From NCBI RefSeq assembly GCF_037042905.1, contig NC_087247.1, positions 43,809,920-43,873,919 on the forward strand: a stretch of DNA of 64,000 nucleotides, in the 5' to 3' direction. The number at the start of each line of letters is the position of its first letter. The first letter of the stretch is position 1. Source of the stretch: Lytechinus pictus. Taxonomy: Eukaryota > Echinodermata > Echinoidea > Temnopleuroida > Toxopneustidae. The position numbers were made by a program, and so were the translations under genes. Shown here in pieces: positions 1 to 10,404 of the stretch. The notes under the pieces were generated by a model. The model was not told the origin of the DNA and did not search any database. It saw only the letters and a program-made list of their open reading frames with translations.

Positions 1-144
1 AAATGATTGGACTTTTCCTAGAATTCTGCATATTGCAAGTCCCTTGTTAAGTTGTCTCCATCGTAGAATTAAAAGAAAAGGGGTGGTTTATCGATAATTA
101 CGGTTATTATGTTGTATTAATCATTCTCACGATTTTTTTCACAG

Positions 145-213
145 ATCGCACCTGCACAATGGTATGAAGGCGCAGCCGGATCAAGATATATCAGTGAAAT
201 GGGTCTAGATAAG
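145..213 (+). CDS. Collagen COLFI exon (third from last)
   Basis: A 69-nt exon in phase 0 between acceptor cacag and donor gtgggt. It encodes 23 residues including [19 protein letters not shown], which fits the COLFI stretch just before the F-S-Y beta segment. The other two frames contain stops. Bases 1-144 are intron. Confidence 0.8.
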
Positions 214-2598
214 GTGGGTTTCTCTCTAGTAATCTTTATTTTAATGTCAAGTATAATTTTATTTCAGTTAAGAACATCTTGATAAAAATTGCTCTTCTTG
301 GGTTTTGTGTTTGAAATTCCCTTTGAATTTGATTTCTTTGTGTCAGTGTGCCTCATACTTTGTTGATTTGTGAATAAATCTGTCGATTCACAACATGAAA
401 GGTAAATCAAAATCGCTGTTTCTCAAAGCATATTGATGAATTTCTAACTTCCAATACATTTTTTATGATGACTTTTTAATCATTTGGGGTATAGAAATTA
501 ATAGGATAAAATACACTTGATAGGAAAATACTAATGTTGCTTACTTGAGCAATGAGGAAAAGTAGGATTTATATGCAGAAATTAAAGTGGCATTTAAATG
601 TGTCAACAAAGAGTTAGGAGGATCCTTATCTTAAGGAATACCAGTACCCAACAATGTCAAAAAATGACCCTTGGTTCTTCTATCAAATGCCCTTTGAATT
701 GTTTGCTCCTGATTTGTTCTTATTTTTGTTTGAAACTAATGTTTTGTTTGCTCCGGCCCTTTATTCCACCCTACAGTTCTCATACCATGCTAGTGAAGTT
801 CAACTTACCTTCCTGCGTCTGTTATCCACAAGAGCACACCAGAATGTTACCTATCACTGTAAGAAATCTGTAGCTGTAAATGACAGGACTACTGAATCAA
901 CAGAGCAGGCTCTGAGACTCATGACCACATCAGATGTAGAGTTATCACCTAATGCACCAAGTTATGAACAATATGAAGTTATTGGAAATGATGGATGTCA
1001 AGTAAGTTATTGTTTTTTCTTCTTTAAAAAAATCATATTGCCTTGTTCAGTGTTTTGTGATAAATGCAAGTATACTTAGGTGAGCTATTAGGCAGAAATT
1101 TGATACAAGAGCGTGTAAATTACATTTAATATTATATGATTAGTTTCAACCAATTGTTAGATAATGGTGAGATTGATAATGACAGTAACATAAATAGTGA
1201 TAAAATAACAACGATGATCGTCTTCCTAACAGTTATTGGGTACTGTCTTAGTGAGTTTTTTTTTGCATACAGGTATTTTCATGAATGGTGTTTTTTGTTT
1301 TTGTTCAGACACATTCCACCCAGAGAAATTCTTTTACACCAGATTATGCTAGTTGTAAATACATTATAAATACTATGCTCACTTGATTCATTCCCTTCAC
1401 AATAATAAACAAGTGACTTATTTTTGAAGTGTATCTCTTTCACATGTAAAGAACCCCAAATGATAGCATACATGTGCACACATACCCACCCCATGCACAC
1501 ACAATCACACCCCTGGATTTTGCTAGCTTGAGGTTGCTCATACACTTGCAAAATTTGGTCTGTGTATTTAGCACACAGCAACTGCATGTGGATAGCATAC
1601 TGATATTTCTTCTCCTTGTAGTGTTTGATGCAGCAGAGTCATACAAGAATATAATGAAACCTCTTGTAAAATGTACAGATTATACAGTAGTGCTTATACT
1701 CATGTTATTCATTAGTATTATGACCTGGGGCTAATCAGAAAAATACAAATTTCAAATTCGCTTTTCAAAATTAATTTTCATTTTATTTTTCTTTCATTGC
1801 ATTTTTTAATGCCACAAGCCCAAGGGGGTATTGCTGATTAAGTTCTATTTTGTATTATAACATGTTCACATCTTAGTTAGATTTGGGCCCCATTTTTATA
1901 AATATGTTAATAATTGCGAAGTTACAATTGCCAAGACATATTTGCCTTCAGCACATCATATACCACTATAACAATGTGATAACAATATTTTGATATTTTT
2001 TATGAAATGCCATCCTTGCCTATGTCCAGTGTTTCAGTTGATCAGTTATTAATCAAGCGTTTCCGATTTGGGGAGTTGTGATTTTTAGGAGTTGAGCTTG
2101 AATCCAGTTCTTTCTGCATTAGCCCGAAAATGGCACCGTTTCCTAAAAAGAAGACTGTTATTGTTCATTTCACTTAAGTACATACATATTATGACATGTT
2201 CACATCTAAGGTAGATCTGGCTCTCGCTTTCATAAATTGATAACAAATGAAATAAAAAACATGGGATGACAAAATTTGCTTCCAGACAATTGAATGCCTC
2301 AGTAATGTTTGCATTTAACAAAACTTCTTGATTTAATTGGTCGATAAAATTTTTTTATAATGGGGCTATATTTCATGTCCATTAGATAATGCCATGTTAC
2401 TGTTATTAAAATGAAAATAACCAATTGTTGTTCTTCTTTTTTTCTTCATAGGACCGATCATCAGAATTGAGCCAGACTGTTATAAACTATTCCACCAGGA
2501 GAAACACCCGTCTTCCAATTGTTGACGTTGCTCCTTCAGATATTGGAGGAGAAGGTCAAGAGTTTGGTATTACTTTGGGACCTGTTTGTTTCTCATAG
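145..2598 (+). CDS. Fibrillar collagen alpha chain, 3' end (COLFI C-propeptide), gene-level model
   Basis: Three exons (145-213, 777-1001, 2452-2598) join in frame to 146 residues and a TAG stop. They give the end of a fibrillar collagen C-propeptide. Landmarks are [19 protein letters not shown], the DGC cysteine at the end of exon 2, [15 protein letters not shown] and the terminal GPVCFS. In this family the COLFI domain drives chain selection and trimerisation in the endoplasmic reticulum and is removed outside the cell before fibril assembly. The triple helix and the 5' half of COLFI lie upstream of the window, so the chain type cannot be assigned. The next genes downstream encode collagen N-propeptide-like proteins on the same strand, so this is probably a member of the same tandem locus. 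The two introns are 563 and 1450 bp, with GT-AG borders. Confidence 0.93.
777..1001 (+). CDS. Collagen COLFI exon (penultimate)
   Basis: A 225-nt exon, phase 0 at both ends, acceptor ctacag and donor gtaagt. It starts [18 protein letters not shown] and includes [10 protein letters not shown], a conserved COLFI block with an N-glycosylation sequon (NVT) and a conserved Cys. It ends NDGCQ, with the conserved penultimate Cys. Confidence 0.93.
2452..2598 (+). CDS. Collagen COLFI terminal exon with stop
   Basis: A 147-nt last exon after acceptor ttcatag. It encodes the canonical ending [25 protein letters not shown] and then TAG at 2596-2598. Most fibrillar collagens end in a similar GPVCF-type motif, so the reading frame and stop are secure. 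Confidence 0.95.
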   Translation, partial: DRSSELSQTVINYSTRRNTRLPIVDVAPSDIGGEGQEFGITLGPVCFS

Positions 2599-3720
2599 AT
2601 TCTGACCCTTTTCTAAACTATTTTGAATTGTCTTTGAAAATAGCAGCAAAAAGCAGAAAAAAGAATATGAAATTTGGAGACTATTTATCATAACCTCTGG
2701 CAGCCTCTCATAAAACTGGAGCATCCCTTTTCTCGTCTGGTGTGTGTTTTTTTTAATCTATGCAGACTGAAATTCTTGCCATGGTGTTCGCAAAGCAATA
2801 ATGAATTATTTGTAGGGAAGTCTCTTATTTTATGGCTTGAAAAAAATTCCAAATTTTACCAGAAAAGGACAAAAATGAAGACTCCAGTGACACGATTTAC
2901 CTTGAAGGCTGACCAGAAAGTTGATACTAGATTTGAATACATGATCTTGTACTTCACCAATCTATCCAATGATATGACAAATGTGCCTTACTATATATTT
3001 GATTGACAGGTTAAAGTATGATCAAAATATAATGTATTTTCATATCCATATATTTTCAATTTTCTTGTCAAAACTGTAGTTCAAATTAATGTTTCCATCT
3101 TATTGATGTCTTGTCTCTTTGATAGTGGTGTGGGATATATATATGATTGTATACCATTCACATCTTTTTATGCTCTTTTTTATTGATTTGCTTTGAAATG
3201 GTGCTAGCTCTCTAGTTTGTCAGATATAAGTGGACTCCCTTGCGCTGACTCTAGAAGCCTTTCTAAGTAGAAATAGATCTAAATGTTTCCTTTGTTACCC
3301 AGTAAGTCTTTGACCTTTCTGGAGGTTTTTCCTGTATTGTGTCTTTCGTCTGTGTTTACAAATAGTTTTTAACCTTGTGTATTTTATTGTATTTTTGTCA
3401 TCAATTTGATTAGAATGCTCTTCCATTGATAGCTAAAGAGAAAAAAAAAGACAATGAAAGAAATAGAAATAGAATTATCAAGCAAAAGTCTTTTCGCATT
3501 TCTGCTTCCATAACAAACATGTCTTCAGATATTCTTTACTAAATTGGTATCTGTTGGCAGTGTTTTCATGAATTCAGTAACTATGCAAATCAAGAGATGT
3601 TATATTTTTTCATGGTCAATACAATATTTTTATAATGCTACATTATATACTGTTGAATAGATTGGTTGATACAATGTGTTGTGTGAGATTATTATTGATT
3701 AATAAAAGAGCTTCCCTACG
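2599..3720 (+). other. Probable 3' UTR of the collagen gene
   Basis: AT-rich, non-coding and non-repetitive sequence from the collagen stop codon to the first good poly(A) signal. The open frame at 2674-3006 inside it has no recognisable domain and I treat it as chance. Confidence 0.55.
3701..3706 (+). terminator. Poly(A) signal of the collagen gene
   Basis: An AATAAA hexamer about 1.1 kb after the stop, followed within 30 bases by a GT/T-rich stretch (tttgtgactctttttcatg) suited to a downstream element. Confidence 0.5.
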
Positions 3721-3829
3721 AATTTGTGACTCTTTTTCATGTTGTTCGTGTATGAGGAACTTGGTTCATTCTGTGAATGTATTGATTGTACATGATTTCA
3801 AGTAGATATGATGATGCTGCTGCTGAATA

Positions 3830-4190
3830 AATGGTGGAGGTAGTGATATTAATTGTGGTGATAAAGCTGATTTGATGATGATGATGATGATGATAATGAT
3901 GGTGATGGTGATGATGATGATAATGATGGTGATGATGATGATGATAATGATGGTAGTGGCATTGGTGGTAATTGTGGGGGAGGTTATAAAAGTTGTGACG
4001 ATCGTGATGTGATAATGATGGTGATGATGATGATGGTAGTGATATTATACTGGTGGTAAATGTGTTGGAGGTGGTGATGAACGTTGATAAGTGTGATATG
4101 ATAATGATGGTGATGATAGTGGTGGTACTGGGCTATTCAATATGAAGATGATGGTGATTGTAATGATAATGACGGTGATGCTTTACTGTT
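3830..4190 (+). repeat. GAT/GGT-rich microsatellite
   Basis: Imperfect trinucleotide repeat of gat, aat and ggt units over about 360 bp, with several pure (gat)n runs. It separates the collagen 3' end from the repeat-rich spacer. Confidence 0.9.
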
Positions 4191-4217
4191 GCTGCCTATT
4201 TTGGTGGCGGTGGTGGT

Positions 4218-4345
4218 CAGGGACGGATCCAGGATTTTCTAAAAAGGGGGGCACATTTTTCAAGGAAAATTAAGGATATTTCCTCCCAGAAGAAAATTGA
4301 CAAGCAAAAGAAAAAAAAAGGGGGGGGGGGGCACACTTCTGTGCA
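4218..4345 (+). mobile_element. hAT-like element end, truncated
   Basis: Starts CAGGGACGGATCCAGG, the form of a hAT-type terminal repeat, then a G run. It has the internal motif ATTGACAAGCAAAAG, shared with the elements at 14050 and, as its complement, 42917. It ends in a G homopolymer; no matching right terminus was found. Confidence 0.5.
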
Positions 4346-4438
4346 CCATCATAATATATTTTTAATCAACGTTTTTGTATTGCCTGAAGTGTCTAGTTAA
4401 TGAATCTTGATGTTCCCTTTGCAGAATCGTGTCCCACG
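4346..4438 (-). repeat. Left half of an older repeat split by the fold-back insertion
   Basis: This stretch is the reverse complement of 13132-13233, including the shared block around AATGAATCTTGATGTTCCC. It stops at the CG at 4437-4438 and resumes at 7612. The uninterrupted copy lies at 12960-13233. Confidence 0.8.
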
Positions 4439-5015
4439 GGATTCAAAATCGATATCTTTGGCGGCCCTCTTGGATTTTTAAAATGAAAATTGATTATTTT
4501 CATATTTTTTTTGCAAAGTGTGACAATGGGACAATCTTAAATGAATACGCATTTCACTATGATTCGGATAGTAGAAATCGATTGAAATCGTTTTCTGGAA
4601 AGTCCGGCTAATATATTTTGAAATGGTCCAAAATGTGCATGTGCATTGATATTATCTGTTCAATCATTAACATCAACAACTATTGCAAAAAATCAGCATT
4701 CGACACGAAAGAGGATATATTATACCGAGAATACTGAAACGCTTCATGACAGTATATATGAATGTCTTAATTTGCTTAGTTAAAGGGCAAATACCATGTT
4801 TTACTCGATATTGCGATAAAATGACACCAAAAAGCAACCTCTGTGTCTTAGTCACACCCGCAAGAGCCTGAGGAAGGTGCCCTTTCCTTATTAGTAGCTT
4901 GACTATAAAATATCGTGCTTTTTGGAGCCCCCAATATGGCAAGATGGTGTTTCCTCTATGTAGAAAAACAACTCTTATTTTATTGGAGACAAAACATTAG
5001 GCTTTTCTCTACCAG

Positions 5016-6595
5016 CTACATTATAAAGAAGTGAGGGCACAGCAAAGCCTACCCCCCGACGAAGTCCCCCATCCTTTTTTCGTATTTTGCCCATTTCTTG
5101 GAAAATTCGCCATTTTTTGAGCCCCGTTGAAGGGAAAAGACGTTTCTACTTTGCAGTCAAGTCACTTTAATTGTTTTAACCACTTGGAGATAAATAAGTA
5201 GACTTTCCTCTATCTGCGACATATAAAGAAGTGCTGGCATAGCGAAGCCTAAACCCTCAGGGTGCTGCCGAAGTCACTCACCCTTTTTATGTATTTTACC
5301 TATTTATGGAAAACTATGCCATTTTGGAGCCCCGATTGAGTAAAAACCGTTTCTGCTATGTAGTAAAACCACTCTTATTGTTTTGAAACTATATGGATAC
5401 AGAAGAGTAGAGTTTCCTTTATCTGCTACATATAAAGAGGTGCTGGCATATTGAAGCATACCCCCTTAGGGGTCGCCGAAATCACCCACCCCTTTTCCAT
5501 AATTTACCTTTTTATGGGAAAATATGCCATTTTCGAGCCCCCATTGAGGCAAAAAGTGTTTCTGCTATGTAGTAAAGCCACTTTTATTGATTTGAAACTA
5601 CATAGAGAAATCTGCTACATATAAAGAAGTGCTGATACAGCAAAGCCTATCCCCTTAGGGGGACTGCCAAAGTTACCAACCCCTTTACGTATTTTACCCA
5701 TTTATGGGAAAATATGCCATTTTGGAGCCCCCATTGAGGAAAAAAGCGTTTCTGCTATATAGTAAGGCCACTTTTATTATTTTTAAACTATATGGAGACA
5801 AAAGAGTAGAGTTTCCTCTATCTGCTACATAGAAGCATACCCCCCTTAGGGGGTCGCCGAAATCACCCACCCCTTTTCTATATTTTACCTATTTTGGGGA
5901 AAATATGCAATTTTGGATCCCTCATTGAGGCAAAAAGTGTTTCTGCTGTGTAGTAAAGCCAGTTTTATTGTTTTGAAACTACGTGGGTACAAAAGAGTAG
6001 AGTTTCCTCTATCTGCTACATATAAAGAGGCGCTGGCATATTGAAGCATACCCCCCTTAGGGGCTCGCCGAAATCACCCACCCTTTTTCTATATTTTACC
6101 AATTTTTTGGAAAATATGCAATTTTGGATCCCTCATTGAGGCAAAAAGGCGTTTCTGCTGTGTAGTAAAGCCAGTTTTATTGTTTTGAAACTACGTGGAG
6201 ACAAAGGAGTAGACTTAACTTTATATGCTGCTAATAAGTACTTGCGCAGCAAAGCCTATCCCTCTCAGGGGGTTCCCAAAGTCACCCACTCCTTTTCCGT
6301 ATTTTACCCATTTATGGGAAAATATGCCATTTTGGAGCCCCCATTGAGGCAAAAAGCGTTTTTGCTATGTAGTAAAGCCAATTTTATTATTTTAAAACTA
6401 TATGGAGACAAAAGATTAGAGTTTCTTCTATCTGCTACATATAAAGAAGTGCTAATACAACAAAGCCTATCCCCTTAGGGGGACTGCCGAATTTACCCAC
6501 CCCTAAAACGTATTTTACCCATTTATGGGAAAATATGCCATTTTGGAGCCCCCATTGAGGCAAAAAGCGTTTCTGCTATGTAGTAAAGTGGTTTC
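5016..6595 (+). repeat. Tandem array in left arm of fold-back element (8 units)
   Basis: Units begin near 5016, 5216, 5426, 5616, 5824, 6016, 6226 and 6436, at the recurring CTACATATAAAGAAGTGC, so the period is about 190-210 bp. Each unit also holds GGAGCCCCCATTGAGG and a TCTGCTATGTAGTAAAG block. The fifth unit lacks the segment after CTACAT. Confidence 0.9.
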
Positions 6596-6599
6596 CAAA

Positions 6600-7020
6600 A
6601 TCAAAACTAGCTTTACTATATAGCAGAAATGCCCTTTTGCCTGAATGGGGGCTCAAACACTGCATTTTTTTTCAATAAAGAGGGAACATAGGCAAAAACG
6701 GTGGGGAGAGTTCGGCAGCCCCTGAAGGGGAAAGGCTTCGGTGTGCCAGCACATCTTTATGTAGCTAATAAAGAAGATCCTACTTTGTCATCTCCATGTG
6801 GTTACAAAACAATAAAAGTGGCTTTACTGCAAAGCAGAAACACCTTTGGCCTCAAGTGTTCTCCAAAATGGCGAATTTTCTGAGAAATTTGCAAAATACG
6901 AAAAAGGGATTGGGTGACTTTGGCAGCCCCCTGAGGGAGTAGGCTTTGTTATGCCCTAACGTCTTTATGTGAAGCTGATAGAGAAAAGCCTACTATTTTG
7001 TCTCTAAGTGATATAAAGGA
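6600..7020 (-). repeat. Inverted tandem units in right arm of fold-back element
   Basis: About two copies of the unit seen at 5016-6595, now in reverse orientation: CTTTACTATATAGCAGAAA, then GCCTGAATGGGGGCTC and CTTTATGTAGCTAATAAAG. The arm is about 1 kb shorter than the left arm because it has fewer units. Confidence 0.8.
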
Positions 7021-7611
7021 AAAAAATATTGCATAGCCAAAACAACATTTTGCCACATTGGGGGCTCCGAAAAGCACGATATCTTAATAGTCAAGCTATA
7101 CAGATAAGGGTGGGGTACCTTCTACAGTCTCTTGTGGAACTATGCTTTAAGGAGCCCGAAAGTAATTGCATGCAAAATGAAAATGCAGAGCAATGCCTCG
7201 ATCCTCTATTTTTTTCAAGAGGTTTCATTCTTATAAAAGTTGCTTTGTGTAGAAAACGCCTCAGTTTTACCCTCATACAAGTAATATTTACCTTTCTATC
7301 GCCACGCACGTTACATGCATTTCTGCGTGTTAGGCACATCAACAAAGGCGATGCAAGATAAAACAGATAGATGTCAATGCACATGAACATTTTTGACCAA
7401 AATTTTTGGATGAATTCTTATTTTTTTTCAAAATATATTAACCGGACTATCCAGAAAACGATTTCAACCGATTTCTACTATCCAAATCATAGTGAAATGC
7501 TTATTCATGTAAGATTGTCCCATTGTCACACTCTGTGCAAAAAAAGAATAAAATAATGAATATTCATTTTAAAAATCCAAGAGGGCCGCCAAAGATATCA
7601 ATTTTGAACCC

Positions 7612-7740
7612 CGCACAGTAAAAAAAATTATACAACGCTGTTTACTATATGAACCTTACAGTAATTGTTTAAACAGTTTAAACAAGTGTTTAAAGTACAC
7701 ACACGAAGAAAATTCACGAAAGTGATGATTATAGACAAAT
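7612..7740 (-). repeat. Right half of the older repeat split by the fold-back insertion
   Basis: Reverse complement of about 12960-13133, including TATACAACGCTGTTTACTA and TATGAACCTTACAGTA. Together with 4346-4438 it rebuilds the uninterrupted copy at 12960-13233. Confidence 0.8.
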
Positions 7741-8460
7741 TGTATATGGATGGAAAGGTCTTGTCTTTTTATACAAAAATATGTAACTAAAAAGTCTTAT
7801 AGAGGTCGTGGAAATGCAAGAAATGAAATTATTAGAGACCCTTCTCAGCCCCCCAGCCGCCCCCAGACCGACAATCGCGCTTTCGAAAACAGTCGAGAAT
7901 AATGACGTCACACAATCAACGAGCTCATCATCCCTCTGTGCATCACCTTACTGACCTGTTCAATATCTTCCGAATTTATCGTTTTCTTCATGTAATGTGG
8001 TATCCGATTTCTGTTTTCGACAACTTCAGACTAAAAGTGAACCAGAACTGTGTTACTTTGCCCGTTTTTATTGAATTGTGAACTGTAAAGACCGATTTTG
8101 TCCACTGGAGAGTCGTCGTTGTGATGCTCCACTCCAGTCAGTCGGTGAGTGAGTCAGTGTTAATTGGAAAACTCCAAACTGTAGCGGGCCATTCATTGCT
8201 TGCCGCTGGGGTACTGCAGGGGAGCCGATGCTGCACGTTACGATGTTTGATCCATCCACAAAGGCGTCATACAATGAACTATGATGTACCTTAAAGTTAA
8301 AGTCAAGGTAAGCATGTTTGGAAATTGTACTTGTTCTGGCGTCTGACTGACGATGCATTCAGGTCAGATGACAAATACAGATCTAATATAATTTTAGAAT
8401 CATGCATTATTTCATGCTGTACTACCAATTTTGACTACGTAAAGTCTTTTTTATGTTTTT
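7741..8460. other. Spacer, nothing recognised
   Basis: Contains a C/G-rich patch at 7845-7875 and a TGACGTCA palindrome near 7903, as is common in the repeats of this genome. No gene-like frame with a domain was found on either strand. Confidence 0.4.
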
Positions 8461-8536
8461 GCGGCAGATTTTTTCTTCAGTCAGATTTCTAAACTGGCCA
8501 GGCAATGGCCTGGTTAGACTGAAAAATCTGCCGTTT
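8461..8536. repeat. Short fold-back (MITE-like)
   Basis: The left arm CGGCAGATTTTT..CAGTC pairs with the right arm GACTGAAAAATCTGCCG. An inner palindrome GGCCAGGCAATGGCC lies between them. Confidence 0.6.
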
Positions 8537-8705
8537 CAGAGGAATGTTTAATCAAGCTATTTTTTATTCTACTCAGAATAAGGATGTCATGAATCCAGAC
8601 GAAATTTCAGCAGTGGTTACACTGATTCCTGACCGAAATTAGAGTCTGGTGTTTCTTTCAACAATGAAGATAAATGCACTCTTTGTAATGACCCAGAGAG
8701 CATGG

Positions 8706-8834
8706 CTCAAGTGATGTTCGTGTAGGCTCCACCCAACTTCACTACTGCTACACTACGCTACACATTATAGGTGTAGCGTAGTGTAGATCTAGCGGTAGTG
8801 AAGTGGAGTGGAGCCTACACGAACATCACCTGAG
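8706..8834. repeat. 129-bp near-perfect fold-back (MITE-like)
   Basis: The arms start CTCAAGTGATGTTCGTG and end with the complement CACGAACATCACCTGAG. They stay complementary through GTAGGCTCCAC, TTCACTAC and CACTACGCTACAC up to a loop of about 8 bases near 8765. No clear target-site duplication was seen. Confidence 0.75.
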
Positions 8835-9480
8835 GTAGAGCACCATTGCTCTGAGTGTAACTTTTCCCAGTCTAAATCTACTATTATTTGTCGTCGACCG
8901 GGAATTACAAGCCACTGCACCGATTTCTTTCTGTATCAGATGATGATGATAATCTGTGCACCAAAACTAGAATATAAACTGATTAAATTCAAACTAAAAT
9001 GTCTGGTAGGCTTCCTACTAGTGTACTTCCTACCGTAGCCTGTAGTACATTTATTAACCAGTTTGTTCAAAAATATTGTGGCTGTTGCAGACAGTATTTC
9101 TTGTAGTCCCTCGATCATAATCATCAACAAAATAAAATTCATACTTTGATTTGATTATTTAGACTATTTCTCTGTTTTCTCTCTTCTACATACAGATCTG
9201 CACACTTGCTGACTCTGGTCTCTGCTGACTACTTCAATCTGGGAGATTCCATCATGTCCTTTAACTGTTTTGGACATGTAGCGATTTTTTTCTTCACTCT
9301 GCTTTCTTGGAGCTACGGGTTGCAAGTTCTGGACTGATAATAATACAACAGGAAATTTATCTTTATTGATCTTGGAAACAACAATTTAGAGCAGTTTTGG
9401 AGAGGACTACATTGACTTGGACAGGAATACAGCTTTTCAAATATAAGAACACACAATTTAAAACGGAAGAACAATTTTAA
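8835..9480. other. Spacer, nothing recognised
   Basis: No coding, RNA or clear repeat signal. Confidence 0.4.
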
Positions 9481-9673
9481 TGTAACTAGGGCATTTTGTG
9501 AGAAATTTTCTATTCAATCACACGTCCTAAATCAAGGGTAAGTCCTTTGATTAAACAGAAACATGAAGTTGAATTACACTTGCAACTCGACTTATTACGC
9601 TTGTATTTGAATTTAAGACTTACGCTTGATTTGCAATTGAACATAAGTTTCTTGCAATGCCCCATAGTTATAT
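9481..9673. repeat. Fold-back element, about 190 bp
   Basis: The ends TAACTAGGGCATT and AATGCCCCATAGTTA are inverted copies. Inner complementarity includes AAATCAAGGGTAAGTC against GACTTACGCTTGATTT. Confidence 0.6.
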
Positions 9674-10057
9674 TTTGTTAGCAACTCTGTATCAGTTATC
9701 TAACGTGCTGATTGCTGAAAGTTAAGTGTCATGTATATGTCGTCACAATTTTTTTCTCGAAAGGTATAATATATTAGTCCTTTTAAACGGTATTTGAATA
9801 TGGGTAAGCCTTTTATTTGTTTTCCACAATAATCATTGCATGTATGAACAAAAGTGAAATATTTATTGTGAAGCACTGTGAATGTTGTGTGCAGTTGTGC
9901 GATGGTTCATCATTTTTGTTATAAGACTGTAAGCCCGGTGGATGTAAGGAAGCTGGCCTGGATGAAAGGAAAGTGAACATGTGTCCAATTATTGGTTTGC
10001 ATATTTTAAGACAATTTTGTTTCTGGATAAATATTGCTGTGCATTCCATGTGAAGAG
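9674..10057. other. Spacer, nothing recognised
   Basis: AT-rich; the only long frame (minus strand, 9813-10073) has no recognisable features. Confidence 0.4.
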
Positions 10058-10327
10058 TAAAGGAGAAGTCCACCCAACCAAAAATTCATTTGAATTTAAA
10101 GAAAAATAATAAAATATTGCAGAAAATTTCTTAAAAACTTTGATTCAAATTTAAATAATAAAAAATAAAATGCCAAAAAAATTGAAATTAATGTGATATG
10201 ACATAATCAACTCTAATTTGCATATCATTGTTTTATGTATATAACTGTTTTGAGTAAAAAAAACATAAAAAACAAGGAAAATTACTCTATTCAAATAATT
10301 TTTAGTTGATGTGGACTTGACTTTTAA
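10058..10327. repeat. Fold-back repeat of the AAGTCCACCC family
   Basis: The left end AGTAAAGGAGAAGTCCACCC is matched by the inverted right end GATGTGGACTTGACTTTTA. It has the same terminal motif as the copies at 36757 and 56852. Confidence 0.6.
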
Positions 10328-10404
10328 CTCATCCTCTACCCCTCCCATCCCTGCCCAAATAAGTGTAGAATCTAATCAAGAACTTGAAAATCAAAAGCAG
10401 CAAT

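Larger units (their letters stand above)
4439..7611. mobile_element. 3.2-kb fold-back transposon with tandem-repeat arms
   Basis: The terminal inverted repeats read GGATTCAAAATCGATATC on the left and GGGTTCAAAATTGATATC as the complement of the right end. Complementarity continues through CTTTGGCGGCCCTCTTGG and beyond. The centre of symmetry is near 6600. The arms consist largely of units of about 190-210 bp, eight on the left and about two inverted on the right. The element is flanked by CG at 4437-4438 and 7612-7613. The paralogous repeat at 13.13 kb has a single CG at this point, which fixes the ends and indicates a 2-bp target duplication. No transposase-like frame is visible, so it is non-autonomous. 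Confidence 0.85.

Noticed and set aside
3830-4190. Possible Asp/Met-rich coding repeat
   Set aside because: All frames are interrupted and the tract is a typical imperfect GAT microsatellite.
6185-7361. Several open frames inside the fold-back element
   Set aside because: They read across the satellite units and change with each repeat; no transposase motif.
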